NCBI GenBank assembly: GCA_009744235.1
Contig: WPHV01000005.1
Location: 186,001 to 250,000 of the forward strand
Origin: Gillisella vitis
GTDB taxonomy: Bacteria > Pseudomonadota > Alphaproteobacteria > Rhizobiales > Rhizobiaceae
Direction: 5' to 3'
DNA: 64,000 nucleotides
The notes under the pieces: generated by a model
Seen by the model: only the letters and a program-made list of their open reading frames with translations
What the model was told of the DNA's origin: nothing
Databases searched by the model: none
Shown here: one piece after another, positions 7,798 to 17,518 of the stretch
Layout: every line of letters begins with the position of its first letter
Position numbering within the stretch: position 1 is the stretch's first letter
Position numbers and translations under genes: made by a program

Positions 7798-9657
7798 ATG
7801 CGGCAGATCTTTGCCACACGCTTCCTCTCGGGCACAGCGCTCCTGCTTCTGGTGTCCTTCAGCGGGGGCGTCCTCCCGTCCTTCCTGGCTCCGCCGGTAG
7901 CGATGGCGGCAGAAACGGCAAAACAGCCGGTCGATGGCTTCGATCTCGATGAGGTCGATACTCTGTCCGGCGCGTATCTGGCGGCCCGCACGGCCAATAC
8001 CGACCGCGATTTCACGACCGCCGTGACCCTTTACGAGAAGGCGCTGCGTTTCGAACCGCAGGATCTGGAAATCCGCGAAAGCCTGATGCTGTCGCTGCTG
8101 ATGGCTGGCCGCTTCGAGGAAGGCGCGAAATACGCCAACGAGCTGCGCAAGGATCAGGCCGTTGAGCGCATTACCGCCATTGTCCGCGGTCTGGAGGCTA
8201 TCAAAGGCAAAAAATACCGCACGGCGGAAAAAGTCCTTGCCTATAAGGGGCCGAACGATCTCGACCGGCTGACCAATGCGCTGCTGACCGCTTGGGCGAA
8301 AATGGGCGCCGGGCGTGGCAAGGAAGCCCTTGCCGATCTCGACAAGATGAAAGGCCCGGACTGGTACGGCATTTTCAAAAACTACAATGCGGGCGTGATG
8401 GCTGCCGCCATTGGCGACGAGACCAAGGCCCGCAGCTATCTGAGCGGCGTTATCACCGACCGCGAGGGCGGCGCGACCGCACCCGACACGTTCCTGCGGG
8501 CTGTCATGGCCCTGGCGACGCTGGAAGCCAAGACCGGCAACAAGCAGAAAGCACTCGATGCGCTGGCGGCTGGCGACGAAGTGTTGAACAATTATCCGCC
8601 CTTCAAGGCGATGCGCGAGCGGATCGAAAAGGGCGAGGTTCCCAAGCCGCAGGTGGCCACCGCCGATGAAGGAGCAGCCTCAGTGCTGTTTTCGATCGGT
8701 GGCGCCCTGAACCGCCAGGGAACCCAGGACACCGTTGCGCTCTATCTGCAATTGTCGCGGGCGCTCGATCCCGACAGTGCCGATACGCTGATCATGCTGG
8801 GTGGCATTGCCGAGGGCAACAAGCAGACTGATCTGGCCATTTCCTTCTACAAGCAGGTGCCGGCCGAATCGCCGATGCGGCGGATTTCCGAAATGCAGCT
8901 GGGTCTGGCGCTTGCCGAAACCGGCAAGGTCGAGGAATCCAAGGCCCATCTGAAATCGCTGATCGCCTCCGATCCGCAGGATATCCGCTCCTATCTGGCC
9001 TATGGCAGCGTGCTGTCGGATGCCAAGGACTACACCGAAATGGCCGCCAATTACGACAAGGCAGCGGAGATTCTTGGTTCGGCCCCCGGAAAGAACCAGT
9101 GGCCGGTGTTTTTCCAGCGCGGCATTGCCTATGAACGCCTGAAGAAATGGGACCAGGCCGAGCCGAACTTCCGAAAGGCGCTGGAGCTCAACCCCCAGCA
9201 GCCGCAGGTTCTCAACTATCTCGGCTATTCCTGGGTGGATATGAACCGCAATCTCCAGGAGGGCCTGGAGATGATCAAGAAAGCCGTCGAGCTGAAGCCT
9301 GATGATGGCTATATCGTCGACTCGCTTGGCTGGGCCTATTATCGGCTGGGCCGGTATGACGAGGCAGTCGAGGAATTGGAGCGCGCAGTGCAGTTGAAGG
9401 CCGGCGACGCGACGATCAACGACCATCTGGGCGACGCCTATTGGCGGGTTGGTCGCAAGCTGGAGGCCACCTTCCAGTGGCGTCAGGTCCTGGCGTTCAA
9501 GCCGGAACCGGAACTGATCGCCACGGTGCAGGAAAAGCTGGAAAAGGGACTGCCGGACCTGCCTGCTGGGCCGGGGGCAGCCGAAGTCACGCCGCCGGTC
9601 GCCCCGGCGCCCGCACCCACGCCGCAGACCCCGGACCAACCTGAAAAGAAATCCTAG
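7798..9657 (+). CDS. secreted tetratricopeptide repeat protein
   Basis: A 619-residue TPR protein. The N-terminus has a signal peptide: basic MRQIFATR, then a hydrophobic stretch and a probable cleavage after AMAAE near residue 40. Several TPR units follow; the clearest lie in the C-terminal half, e.g. DQAEPNFRKALELNPQQPQV, with others around residues 40-110 and 270-330. It ends in a Pro/Ala-rich tail (VAPAPAPTPQTPDQP). TPR proteins of this rhizobial type are thought to scaffold periplasmic or outer-membrane assemblies. The start at ATG 7798 is set by GAAAGG seven bases upstream; a TTG at 7783 is less likely. Confidence 0.85.
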   Translation: MRQIFATRFLSGTALLLLVSFSGGVLPSFLAPPVAMAAETAKQPVDGFDLDEVDTLSGAYLAARTANTDRDFTTAVTLYEKALRFEPQDLEIRESLMLSLLMAGRFEEGAKYANELRKDQAVERITAIVRGLEAIKGKKYRTAEKVLAYKGPNDLDRLTNALLTAWAKMGAGRGKEALADLDKMKGPDWYGIFKNYNAGVMAAAIGDETKARSYLSGVITDREGGATAPDTFLRAVMALATLEAKTGNKQKALDALAAGDEVLNNYPPFKAMRERIEKGEVPKPQVATADEGAASVLFSIGGALNRQGTQDTVALYLQLSRALDPDSADTLIMLGGIAEGNKQTDLAISFYKQVPAESPMRRISEMQLGLALAETGKVEESKAHLKSLIASDPQDIRSYLAYGSVLSDAKDYTEMAANYDKAAEILGSAPGKNQWPVFFQRGIAYERLKKWDQAEPNFRKALELNPQQPQVLNYLGYSWVDMNRNLQEGLEMIKKAVELKPDDGYIVDSLGWAYYRLGRYDEAVEELERAVQLKAGDATINDHLGDAYWRVGRKLEATFQWRQVLAFKPEPELIATVQEKLEKGLPDLPAGPGAAEVTPPVAPAPAPTPQTPDQPEKKS

Positions 9658-9704
9658 GCATCGTCGATGCCTTGGTTTTCAAGCAGGGCGGGGCAGGAAC
9701 CCGA

Positions 9705-10577
9705 ATGACCGTATTTCGTGAAATTGCAGCGGCAAAGATCAATCTTGCCCTGCATGTCACGGGCAGACGGGATGATGGCTACCACCTTCTCGATACACTC
9801 GTGACATTTGCCGAACATGGCGACGTGATCACGGTTGAAACGGCCCGACAGGATGAATTTACCCTGTCGGGGCGCTTCGCAGGCCCGCTTCAGTCGGAAA
9901 ATCCGGCTGGAAACCTGGTTATCCGGGCGCGGGATCTGTTGCGGGCAGCCTCTCTGGCCAAGGGCCTCCCCGCTCCGCCCGTTGCCATCTCCTTACAAAA
10001 AAATCTGCCGATTGCATCAGGCATTGGTGGCGGTTCAGCCGATGCCGCAGCCACGCTGAGGGCTTTGCAGCACCTATGGGACAGCCATCTTGAGCCAGCG
10101 GCCCTCGAGGATCTGGCCCTAAAGCTGGGAGCAGATGTGCCGATGTGCCTTGCAAGCACATCCTTGCGTGCCACAGGCATTGGCGAGGAATTGACACGCC
10201 TGCCGACCTTGCCGCGCTTCGGCATCCTGCTCGCCAATCCGTTGCAGGCGGTGTCGACACCGGCAATCTTCAAGGCGATGACCCGGCGCGACAATCCACC
10301 GATTGGCCCGCTCCCAACTCTAGCAGAGCAAGACCCGTGGACAGAAACGCTCCGCCGATTGCGCAATGATCTGCAACCCGCAGCCGAGACCTTGTGCCCG
10401 CACATTGCCGAGCTTTCCCGGATGATTGAGGCGACCGGCGCGCTTGTCACCCGGATGTCCGGCTCCGGCGCCACCTGTTTCGGCCTTTATCCCACCTATG
10501 AAGCCGCCGTCGCCGCTGAAAAACGGCTTCTCACGGACAGGCCTGATTGGTATTTTCAGGCGAGCCAGACTCTATAA
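9705..10577 (+). CDS. ispE: 4-diphosphocytidyl-2-C-methyl-D-erythritol kinase
   Basis: IspE phosphorylates CDP-ME in the non-mevalonate (MEP) isoprenoid pathway. The protein has 290 residues, a normal length. GHMP-kinase signatures are AAAKINLALHVTGRRDDGYH at the N-terminus and the ATP loop LPIASGIGGGSADAAATL at 101-118. A C-terminal MSGSGATCFGLY completes the fold. ATG 9705 is preceded by GGAAC, and the longer TTG start at 9672 would only add non-conserved residues. It follows the TPR gene by 47 bases and may share its transcript. With ispB upstream, two isoprenoid genes lie within 4 kb. Confidence 0.94.
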   Translation: MTVFREIAAAKINLALHVTGRRDDGYHLLDTLVTFAEHGDVITVETARQDEFTLSGRFAGPLQSENPAGNLVIRARDLLRAASLAKGLPAPPVAISLQKNLPIASGIGGGSADAAATLRALQHLWDSHLEPAALEDLALKLGADVPMCLASTSLRATGIGEELTRLPTLPRFGILLANPLQAVSTPAIFKAMTRRDNPPIGPLPTLAEQDPWTETLRRLRNDLQPAAETLCPHIAELSRMIEATGALVTRMSGSGATCFGLYPTYEAAVAAEKRLLTDRPDWYFQASQTL

Positions 10578-10687
10578 ACTATCGCGTGGTTCGGGATTCA
10601 TCGGACATGCTATAGACTAGTGTTTTCGCATGTCTTTCCCAGAACGGCTCCACACGTTCGGGAAACATGCCGTATTGGAGACATGAC

Positions 10688-11236
10688 ATGCCTGGATTAG
10701 ACGAGACACGCGCCTTTATTCCGCTCGGCATTGCCGTTCTGACTGTTTCCGACAGCCGTATATTGGCCGATGACCGCTCTGGCGATGTGTTGGCCGAACG
10801 GATCGAATCAGCTGGCCACCGGCTCATCGACCGCGCCATCGTCACCGACGACGCCGACCGGATCGCCAACCAGGTGCGCGCCTGGAGCCAATCGCAGGAC
10901 GTCGACGTGATCATCACCACCGGTGGCACAGGCTTTACCGGTCGGGATGTGACGCCGGAGGCGGTGGAGCCGCTGTTCGACAAGCGCATGGACGGATTTT
11001 CCGCGGTGTTTCACCGGATTTCCTATGACAAGATAGGCACCTCGACCATCCAGTCGCGCGCCACAGCCGGACTTGCCAATGGCACCTTCGTTTTCGTCCT
11101 GCCCGGCTCTCCCGGTGCCTGCAAGGATGGCTGGGACGGCATTCTCGCGCAACAGCTGGACTATCGCTATCGGCCCTGCAATTTCGTGGAAATCATGCCA
11201 CGGCTGGCCGAGCATCTGAAACGGGACAAGGCGTAA
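10688..11236 (+). CDS. moaB: molybdenum cofactor biosynthesis protein B
   Basis: A 182-residue MoaB/MogA-type protein of the molybdopterin adenylyltransferase fold. Signatures are AVLTVSDSR at the N-terminus, ITTGGTGFTGRDVTPEA in the middle and VLPGSPGACKDGWDGIL near the C-terminus. MoaB binds molybdopterin; whether this copy adenylates it (as MogA does) is not clear. ATG 10688 is chosen because GGAG lies seven bases upstream; an upstream ATG at 10667 lacks a site. No other moa gene is in the window. Confidence 0.9.
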   Translation: MPGLDETRAFIPLGIAVLTVSDSRILADDRSGDVLAERIESAGHRLIDRAIVTDDADRIANQVRAWSQSQDVDVIITTGGTGFTGRDVTPEAVEPLFDKRMDGFSAVFHRISYDKIGTSTIQSRATAGLANGTFVFVLPGSPGACKDGWDGILAQQLDYRYRPCNFVEIMPRLAEHLKRDKA

Positions 11237-11313
11237 AACGACACGTTGGCTGGGCTAATATGGCAATAGGCCCAGCAAAACTATCTAAGCCGCAGTGACA
11301 TAAGCAGGCAAGG

Positions 11314-11835
11314 TTAAGCCCGTGCCTGACGGACCGCCCAGGCTGGCACCATTTCACTCGACAGCGCCCTGCCCCTCAGCCCAACGACCAGATCGGCTAG
11401 CTTCATGCCCGTCTTGACCAGGGTTTGAGCCTGGCTCTTTCGCAGTAGAAATCCATGTTCCAACGGCGGACCGCGGCGGGTGAAGCGTCGAAAAAACGGA
11501 CGCTTATGGTGTCGTGAAGGTGAAAATCGGGCTGGCGCGCTGTTCAGTGCCACATATTCCGCCACTTCCTCGATCCATCCAGAGGATGGTCGGGCGCCTG
11601 GCTCGACCAGCAGCAACCACTCGCCCCTCGCCGCCGAGACCACGTCTCGCAAATCCCAGATCATGTGAAATCGGCAGCCCGCTGCATCCGCCAACCGCGA
11701 CGTCCCATCGCTGGACCCGTGATCCAGAACAACCACATCACAAATAATACCCTCCACCGCCCCGGCGACAAGGGTGGTCAAGGTTTGCGCCAATTCGCTT
11801 TCCTGATCGCGGCATTCGATAATAACAGTCAACAT
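11314..11835 (-). CDS. family 2-like small glycosyltransferase
   Basis: A 173-residue protein with the start of a GT-A fold: MLTVIIECRDQESELAQTL, then VVVLDHGSSDGTSRLADAAG, matching the GT2 nucleotide-sugar-binding motif (DxxSxDGT). The second acidic (DxD-like) site is not obvious: GEWLLLVEPGARPS has Glu-Pro-Gly where an Asp would be expected. It is much shorter than typical GT2 enzymes, so it may be a reduced or non-catalytic member. It converges with moaB. Function and acceptor are unknown. Confidence 0.7.
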   Translation of the reverse strand: MLTVIIECRDQESELAQTLTTLVAGAVEGIICDVVVLDHGSSDGTSRLADAAGCRFHMIWDLRDVVSAARGEWLLLVEPGARPSSGWIEEVAEYVALNSAPARFSPSRHHKRPFFRRFTRRGPPLEHGFLLRKSQAQTLVKTGMKLADLVVGLRGRALSSEMVPAWAVRQARA

Positions 11836-12105
11836 GCGTTACTCATACCGCAATGCATCATGCTTTACCACGGGTGAACCGTGCTTGACTGGAATTTGAT
11901 CGAAGACGGATCGGCAAGTGAATAAATCAGGACATGCTGTTTTTTACTTCTCATCGCGACTATTGAATATATTTTTTGGTGCATTTTTGATTTTACGCAA
12001 TCCATGATTACGTTTTCAAGATCGGTATTTTGTTCTTGCATTGTTCTCATTTTAGCGTTAGATCTCAGCTCATGAAAGGGCCGGTTGGCCCGTCAGGAGT
12101 TCCAA

Positions 12106-13263
12106 ATGACCGTACTGTCTGATGTCAGGCAGGCTGCCTTTCAGCCTGCCAATACGGCGGATATTGCCGACGCGCTGCTGGTCGCCTCAGGGCTTCGGGT
12201 GGATGGCGCGCGCAGGCGCGGACGCGGCGCCGGGCTCAATCCCTCCGGGCGTTTCGAGACGCTGGAGCGGCAGCTGGAAGACGATGGCTGGGCAAGCCTC
12301 GAGGACATGCCGCCGTTCCGCACCGAAGTCCAGGTGGAGCGGCCAAAGACGGTGATTACCCGTAATGACTCGCCGGACATTCCCTTTGATCGTTCGGTCA
12401 ATCCGTATCGCGGCTGTGAGCATGGTTGTATCTATTGTTTTGCCCGGCCCAGCCACAGTTATATGGGCCTGTCTCCAGGGCTTGATTTCGAAGCCCGGCT
12501 GTTTGCCAAGCCGGATGCGCCGAAACTGCTCGAACGCGAACTGTCCAAGCCAGGCTACAAGCCCCGCACCATCGCCATCGGCACCAATACCGATCCCTAT
12601 CAACCCATCGAGCGGGAATGGCGAATCATGCGGCAATTGCTTGAAGTGCTGAAGGAGGCCAATCATCCGGTTGCCATCGTTACCAAGTCGGCAATGGTGC
12701 TACGCGACATCGACATTTTGGCCGAGATGGCAGAAAAGGGCCTTGCCAAGGTCGGTATTTCAGTCACCACGCTGGACCGCAAACTGGCCCGGACGATGGA
12801 GCCTCGCGCCTCGACCCCAAGCCGTCGGCTGGAGGCAATCAAGGCCCTGAGCGAGGCTGGCATCTCGACAAGCGTATTGGTGTCGCCGATCATTCCGGCT
12901 CTCAACGATCATGAAATCGAACGCATCTTGGATGCTGCCAAGGCCGCTGGCGCCTCGGAGGCGAGCTATGTGCTGTTGCGCCTGCCACTGGAGGTCAGCC
13001 CGCTGTTTCGTGACTGGTTGCTGCAACATTACCCGGACCGCTATCGCCATGTCATGTCGCTGGTGCGCTCGATGCGCGACGGCAAGGATTACGATGCGGA
13101 ATTCGGCAAGCGGATGAAAGGCACTGGCCCCTATGCCTGGCAGATCAGCCGCCGTTTCGAGATAGCCACCAAACGCCTCGGAATGGGCCGTCGGAGCATG
13201 CAATTGCGCGACGATCTGTTCATCCCGCCGATGGGCAATGGTGTGCAGCTATCGCTGCTGTAA
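12106..13263 (+). CDS. PA0069-family radical SAM protein
   Basis: A 385-residue radical SAM protein. The iron-sulfur cluster motif CEHGCIYCF gives Cys104, Cys108 and Cys111 (CxxxCxxC), preceded by SVNPYRG, a hallmark of the PA0069/SplB-related group. IGTNTDPYQPIEREW further on is also typical. The family's substrate is not established; relation to spore photoproduct lyase suggests a DNA or nucleic-acid target, but this is inference. ATG 12106 follows AGGAG by six bases; a TTG at 12085 is less likely. A 270-base AT-rich region precedes it and probably holds the promoter. Confidence 0.85.
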   Translation: MTVLSDVRQAAFQPANTADIADALLVASGLRVDGARRRGRGAGLNPSGRFETLERQLEDDGWASLEDMPPFRTEVQVERPKTVITRNDSPDIPFDRSVNPYRGCEHGCIYCFARPSHSYMGLSPGLDFEARLFAKPDAPKLLERELSKPGYKPRTIAIGTNTDPYQPIEREWRIMRQLLEVLKEANHPVAIVTKSAMVLRDIDILAEMAEKGLAKVGISVTTLDRKLARTMEPRASTPSRRLEAIKALSEAGISTSVLVSPIIPALNDHEIERILDAAKAAGASEASYVLLRLPLEVSPLFRDWLLQHYPDRYRHVMSLVRSMRDGKDYDAEFGKRMKGTGPYAWQISRRFEIATKRLGMGRRSMQLRDDLFIPPMGNGVQLSLL

Positions 13264-13971
13264 CGAACCATTGTTCGGCTTGGCAGCGCGGGCGCAAGAG
13301 ATTGATCACTCTGGCACCTGTGCCCCTGGCCTCGGACTATCCATCCAACCCGGCACCACGCACATAAATTTCAACCTTCTCTTTCCGAGGCCACACCGCC
13401 TACCGCAAGGGCGGCCCTCGGAAATGCCGGAAGCGGTTTCCTTGACCGCTTGTCCGGCGCGGCGTCGCGTCTTGGGTAGAGGGATCGACCCTTTCGATCC
13501 TTCTGCATCGAGGCGACGCCGAAGCCTTTTACCAACAGCATGACAGCGCCGTGGGTTTTATAAAACGCCACAGGACACGACGCAAACGTCTCTCGGCTTT
13601 TCCGCCCCCTCTTGCCTCTGCCGCCACCTTCTCCCCGATGGGGAGAAGAGACCTGCGGCACCCTCTTGTGCCTTATACGCGCGGCAAAAGCCGATAAACC
13701 CCTTAGCCCGCAGCCTCAGGATGAGGCTCAGTCCTCTCGTGTTGACCTCTTCTCCCCAGCGGGGAGAAGTCCCCGGCAGGGGGATGAGGGGGGCGAAGCC
13801 AATTCATCAAGGTGCGTCGTGTACTCTACAGCGCCGTGCGCCATATATGGCGTACAAAGGACGCGCTAACACTATAAATCTACTGCATAATTCTCTCCTT
13901 AAATCGATTCCGGTTTAAAGAATTATGCAACGGGCTTGCAAGCCAGGCGGATGATGTGCGACGTCTACCGC
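13264..13971. repeat. repeat-rich non-coding region (rhizobial intergenic mosaic)
   Basis: About 700 bases with no credible gene. It contains: a hairpin at 13383-13421 (arms TCCGAGG and CTCGGA with CCGCC/GGGCGG inside); two oppositely placed TTCTCCCC...GGGGAGAAG palindromes at about 13629-13650 and 13748-13770, the second followed by CCCCGGCAGGGGGATGAGGG; and the long mosaic element at 13824-13929. Such TTCTCCCC/GGGGAGAAG blocks are widespread between rhizobial genes. Confidence 0.75.
13824..13929. repeat. long mosaic palindromic element, copy B
   Basis: About 106 bases: a head with CGCCATATATGGCG (a perfect 14-base palindrome) and a tail TACTGCATAATTCTCTCC ... AAAGAATTATGCA that is itself an inverted repeat. 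It is highly similar along its length to 25308-25413, and the tail also matches 316-365 and 36301-36350. It ends 42 bases upstream of the chosen rnhB start. Confidence 0.85.
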
Positions 13972-14634
13972 ATGCCAAAACGTTCTCCATCCGACATGCG
14001 CGATCTTTTCACCCTGCCCCTGACCGGACCGGATTTCTCCCTAGAGGAAAGCTTCCGCGCCAAGGGTTGCTGGCCGGTGGCTGGCACGGATGAGGCCGGA
14101 CGCGGACCGCTGGCGGGGCCGGTGGTGGCCGCAGCGGTCATTCTTGACCCCGACGCCATTCCTGATGGTCTCAACGATTCAAAAAAGCTTACCGCCGCCA
14201 AACGCGAGGCGCTTTTTATTCAGATCCTGGCAACGGCAACGGTCTCCATCGCCTCTTCAGGCTCCGATCATATCGACCGGCGAGATATCCGAAAAGCCAG
14301 TCTCGACGCCATGCGCCGCGCCGCAGCCGGACTTTCACTCACCCCCGCCCATCTGCTTTGCGATGGCCGGGACGTTCCTCCAGGCCTGATCTGCGGAGGC
14401 ACTGCCGTCATCAAAGGCGATGCAAGATCGCTCTCCATTGCCGCCGCCTCGATAGTCGCCAAGGTCATGCGAGACCGGATGATGACCCGCGCCGCCCTGG
14501 TCTTCCCCCAATACGGATTTGATGCCCATGCGGGCTACGGCACCAAGGTCCATCAGCAGGCCATTGCCGACCATGGTCCCTGCCCCCTTCACCGGATGAG
14601 TTTTAGTCCTCTGCGCCTATCGGATGAACGGTGA
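13972..14634 (+). CDS. rnhB: ribonuclease HII
   Basis: RNase HII removes RNA from RNA:DNA hybrids and single ribonucleotides embedded in DNA. The protein has 220 residues. The catalytic set is visible: Asp40 and Glu41 in [19 protein letters not shown], Asp131 in LLCDGRD and Asp150 in [19 protein letters not shown]. The C-terminus HRMSFSPLR is the usual ending. The start is ambiguous. ATG 13972 matches the expected short N-terminus, while ATG 13951 after AGGCGG and a TTG at 13936 are in frame. A mosaic repeat lies directly upstream, so the promoter either lies inside it or beyond. Confidence 0.92.
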   Translation: MPKRSPSDMRDLFTLPLTGPDFSLEESFRAKGCWPVAGTDEAGRGPLAGPVVAAAVILDPDAIPDGLNDSKKLTAAKREALFIQILATATVSIASSGSDHIDRRDIRKASLDAMRRAAAGLSLTPAHLLCDGRDVPPGLICGGTAVIKGDARSLSIAAASIVAKVMRDRMMTRAALVFPQYGFDAHAGYGTKVHQQAIADHGPCPLHRMSFSPLRLSDER

Positions 14635-14741
14635 AGAAATGAGAGTGTGTCCGGTACTGATTGCAACAGAGATATTTTCATTTTTCTTTTCGAAAATGGG
14701 TCCGATTGTCGTCTGAGTAACACTGCAAACACCCAGACATG

Positions 14742-14767
14742 AAAAAGCCGGGCTGAACCCGGCTTTC
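14742..14767 (-). terminator. rho-independent terminator of the atp operon
   Basis: A stem of AAAGCCGGG and CCCGGCTTT with a short loop (14744-14766), and a T tract on the minus strand (complement of GAAAAA). It lies 23 bases past the atpF stop, between convergent rnhB and atpF, and may work on both strands. Confidence 0.85.
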
Positions 14768-14789
14768 AATTCATCGTTGATGAACAATC

Positions 14790-15275
14790 TCAGTTTAGAC
14801 GGCTTTTCACTTCGCTTACAGACGAATTAAACAGGCCTGACTGCAACTGGGCGTCGACTTTCTGCTTCAACAGGGTCTCTGCAGCCGAGATTGCAAGATC
14901 GACAGCAGCTGAGCGAACCGCATTGATGGCGTCGGTTTCGGCCTGCTTGATCTTCTGTTCCGACAGCGCATTGCGGCGCTGAACGAATTCCTCGGTCTTC
15001 TGACGGGCTTCTTCCGTCAGCGCAGCAGCTTCGCGCTCAGCGGCGGCAACGATGGCCTGAGCTTCCGCTTCAGCCTGTTTGCGCTTGGCACGATATTCAG
15101 CCAGCAATTGCTGGGCTTCTTCCCGCAGGCGCTTGGCTTCCGCCAATTCGTCGCGGATATTGTCTGCCCGTGCATCCAGCGACTTCGCCATCATGCCCGG
15201 GACTTTGAGATAGGCAATCAGTGCCAGAAACAGCACCAGGCCGACAAAGGCGAAGAAAGTTGCATCATATTGCAT
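14790..15275 (-). CDS. atpF: ATP synthase F0 subunit b
   Basis: The b subunit of the F0 peripheral stalk: one N-terminal membrane helix (ATFFAFVGLVLFLALIAYL) and a long charged, Ala/Glu/Lys-rich coiled coil that reaches F1. The protein has 161 residues, as expected. ATG 15275 is chosen because AAGAGG lies upstream and the helix then begins at residue 5; a longer reading to 15338 would overlap the upstream gene. It is the last gene of the atpI-B-E-F'-F operon, four bases after the b' stop. The F1 genes are elsewhere, as is usual in alphaproteobacteria. Confidence 0.93.
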   Translation of the reverse strand: MQYDATFFAFVGLVLFLALIAYLKVPGMMAKSLDARADNIRDELAEAKRLREEAQQLLAEYRAKRKQAEAEAQAIVAAAEREAAALTEEARQKTEEFVQRRNALSEQKIKQAETDAINAVRSAAVDLAISAAETLLKQKVDAQLQSGLFNSSVSEVKSRLN

Positions 15276-15279
15276 CGGT

Positions 15280-15864
15280 TCAGCCCCTCTTGCCAGCGGC
15301 AACAGCCGATTGCGCATCTGCTGCGGTGACATTTGCACCGGTCAGCTGCTCAACGATAGCGGCAACGGTTTCCGTGGCAATCGTATCGACCTCGGCAAAA
15401 GCCTTGGTCTTGATTGCTGCAATGCTGGCTTCCGCCGCAGCAACCTTGCTCGACAGCTCGGCCTCGACAGCAGCGCGGTCGGCGGCAGCCTTGGTCTTGG
15501 CGGCTTCCCGGGCGGCAGAGGCGATCTGGTTGCCCTTCGCCTTGGCGGCGGTCAATTCTTTTTCATAGGTCTCGACTTCGGCATCCGCTTCCGCCTTCAG
15601 GCGGCTGGCCTCATCGATATCCTTGGCGATACGGTCGTGACGATTTTCGAGGATACCGCCGACGCGTGGCACGATGACCCGCTGCATCAGAATGTAGAAC
15701 AGGCCAAAGGTGATGACCAGCCACAACAGCTGCGATGGGAACGTAGAATGGTCGAAGGGCGGAAATACGCCTCGTCCATGTCCGGCTTCCGCGGGAACGC
15801 CGGTTTCCGTGTGGGTCTCAGCCGCTGCCGGGACTTCCTCGGCATAGGCGGGGGTAACGAACAT
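15280..15864 (-). CDS. atpF2: ATP synthase F0 subunit b'
   Basis: The second, divergent b-type subunit found in alphaproteobacteria, cyanobacteria and chloroplasts, which pairs with b in a heterodimeric stalk. The protein has 194 residues: an N-terminal region [18 protein letters not shown] with an export-like AYA motif, a membrane helix ([15 protein letters not shown]) at about 52-66, then a long coiled coil rich in Ala, Glu and Lys. ATG 15864 follows GGAGG by five bases, which decides the start over ORF extensions to 15900. The gene is also called atpG or atpX in some genomes. Confidence 0.92.
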   Translation of the reverse strand: MFVTPAYAEEVPAAAETHTETGVPAEAGHGRGVFPPFDHSTFPSQLLWLVITFGLFYILMQRVIVPRVGGILENRHDRIAKDIDEASRLKAEADAEVETYEKELTAAKAKGNQIASAAREAAKTKAAADRAAVEAELSSKVAAAEASIAAIKTKAFAEVDTIATETVAAIVEQLTGANVTAADAQSAVAAGKRG

Positions 15865-15943
15865 ACTCGCCTCCAGTATCCTGCTAATACAAAAGATCAC
15901 GGCCGACGTCGAAGGCCGGCCGTGATCCTGAATTCCGCTGAAA

Positions 15944-16171
15944 TCAGACAGCGAACAGGAGCAGGAGGGCTACGAGCAGCGAGAAGATGCCCAGAGCTTC
16001 CGTAACGGCGAAGCCGAATACCAGACGGCCGAACTGGCTGTCAGCGGCAGACGGGTTGCGCAGTGCGCCCGACAGGTAGCTGCCGAAAATGTTGCCAAGG
16101 CCGAGAGCCGTGCCGGCCATGCCAAAGCAAGCCAGACCTGCGCCGATGAACTTTGCTGCTTCCGCTTCCAT
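15944..16171 (-). CDS. atpE: ATP synthase F0 subunit c
   Basis: The 75-residue proteolipid that forms the rotor ring. It has two membrane helices ([20 protein letters not shown] and [20 protein letters not shown]) joined by the polar loop RNPSA. Glu58 in VTEALG is the proton-binding carboxylate. The presence of Glu rather than Asp and the absence of a sodium-type ligand set point to proton coupling (inference). It sits between atpB and b' in the operon, with the classic gene order. Confidence 0.96.
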   Translation of the reverse strand: MEAEAAKFIGAGLACFGMAGTALGLGNIFGSYLSGALRNPSAADSQFGRLVFGFAVTEALGIFSLLVALLLLFAV

Positions 16172-16238
16172 GAAAGTACTCCTTTGAAATGGTTATTGCG
16201 GCGAATGACTGACGCTTGTTACGCCAATGTCGATATCC

Positions 16239-16991
16239 TTAGTGCCCACCGGGATGGATTGCGTCGTTCAGGTACATGCAAGTCAGTACCGCGAAGACGT
16301 AAGCCTGAAGGAAGGCAACCAGGAACTCCAGACCGGTCAGTGCGACGGTCATAGCAAGAGGAAGGAGCGCGCCACCGACGCCAAGGGCGCCAAGGCTGCC
16401 AAGCGAGGCAACGAAGCCCGCAAACACCTTCAATGTGATGTGGCCTGCCAGCATATTGGCAAACAACCGGATCGACAGAGAAATCGGGCGCGACAGAAAC
16501 GAGATCACCTCGATCGGCACCACGAGTAACAAGAGAGCGCCAGGGACGCCAGAGGGCACGAACAAATTGAGGAAGCCAAGGCCGTGCTTGTAGAAACCAT
16601 AGACCAACACCGTGCCGATCACAAAAATCGCCAACGCAAAGGTGACGACGATCTGGCTGGTGATGGTGAAGAAATAGGGCATCATGCCGAGAAGGTTCGC
16701 GGTCAACACGAACATGAACAGCGAGAACACCATTGGGAAGAATTTCATCCCGTGGCTGCCCGCCCCTTCCCGCAGCATCGACGCCACGAATTCATAGGAC
16801 ATTTCCGCGACCGACTGCGCCCGACCGGGAATCAGGCCGCGATTGGATGTGGCGAAATAGAGGAAGCCAGCCGCGCAGGCCACCGTCGCCACCATGAACA
16901 GCGAGGCGTTGGTGAACGAAAAATCAATGCCACCAATCTCGATCGGAACAATCTTGTGGATCTGGAACTGATGGGTCGGATCGTTTGACAC
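16239..16991 (-). CDS. atpB: ATP synthase F0 subunit a
   Basis: The 250-residue stator subunit that forms the proton half-channels against the c ring. The essential Arg lies in [18 protein letters not shown]. Five or six membrane helices are evident, and the C-terminus [20 protein letters not shown] is typical. The start is a GTG at 16991, preceded by GAGAGATCACCAG; the sequence [13 protein letters not shown] matches the expected N-terminus. It lies 67 bases upstream of atpE and 77 bases downstream of atpI. Confidence 0.95.
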   Translation of the reverse strand: MSNDPTHQFQIHKIVPIEIGGIDFSFTNASLFMVATVACAAGFLYFATSNRGLIPGRAQSVAEMSYEFVASMLREGAGSHGMKFFPMVFSLFMFVLTANLLGMMPYFFTITSQIVVTFALAIFVIGTVLVYGFYKHGLGFLNLFVPSGVPGALLLLVVPIEVISFLSRPISLSIRLFANMLAGHITLKVFAGFVASLGSLGALGVGGALLPLAMTVALTGLEFLVAFLQAYVFAVLTCMYLNDAIHPGGH

Positions 16992-17068
16992 CTGGTGATC
17001 TCTCTCGCTTTTGCCACCCTCAGGCAGCGTTCCTTACCTCGTCCGCCGGATGCCAGGCATCCGCCGTG

Positions 17069-17416
17069 TTATTTCCCTTTGCCGTCCGAGCTGCGATCCG
17101 CAGGATGGGGCGAAGCCACCTTTCCTGCCGCACGCAGCACGTTCAGCACACCGGCGCAAAACCCCAGCAACAGGAGGACGATAAGCCCCCAAGGCGAGGT
17201 TCCGGCAAAATGATCGATCAGGAAGCCCAGAATGATACCGACGATGATGGCGGAAAGGAATTCGCTGGAGAGCTTCATGGCCTGGGCATAGCCTTTTCGG
17301 CTTGCCTGCGCCCGCTCGTCCTGTGCGGCTTCTTCCCCCGTCCGCAGATCCTTCGCAGCCAGCTTGGCTCCGAGATGGCTGCGACGCCGTTCCAATTCTC
17401 TTTCCTGATCGTCCAT
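17069..17416 (-). CDS. atpI: ATP synthase protein I
   Basis: A 115-residue accessory protein (AtpI/Atp1 type) that helps c-ring assembly. A charged N-terminus (MDDQERELERRRSHLGAKLA) is followed by two membrane helices: FLSAIIVGIILGFLIDHFAG and WGLIVLLLLGFCAGVLNVLR. It is the first gene of the F0 operon. The promoter proposed at 17519-17547 lies about 100 bases upstream. Confidence 0.9.
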   Translation of the reverse strand: MDDQERELERRRSHLGAKLAAKDLRTGEEAAQDERAQASRKGYAQAMKLSSEFLSAIIVGIILGFLIDHFAGTSPWGLIVLLLLGFCAGVLNVLRAAGKVASPHPADRSSDGKGK

Positions 17417-17518
17417 GCGCCCTCCCCGTCCGATCCCGGTCCGGCTGCTAAAGCCTTGTCCGAGTATGCAAACAGCTCGGATTTACACATGGTCCGACCG
17501 GTTCTGAATTTGGCCGCA

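Noticed and set aside
11865-12050. A 61-codon minus-strand frame in the AT-rich gap before the radical SAM gene
   Set aside because: AT-rich, no ribosome site, no recognisable feature; probably promoter region.
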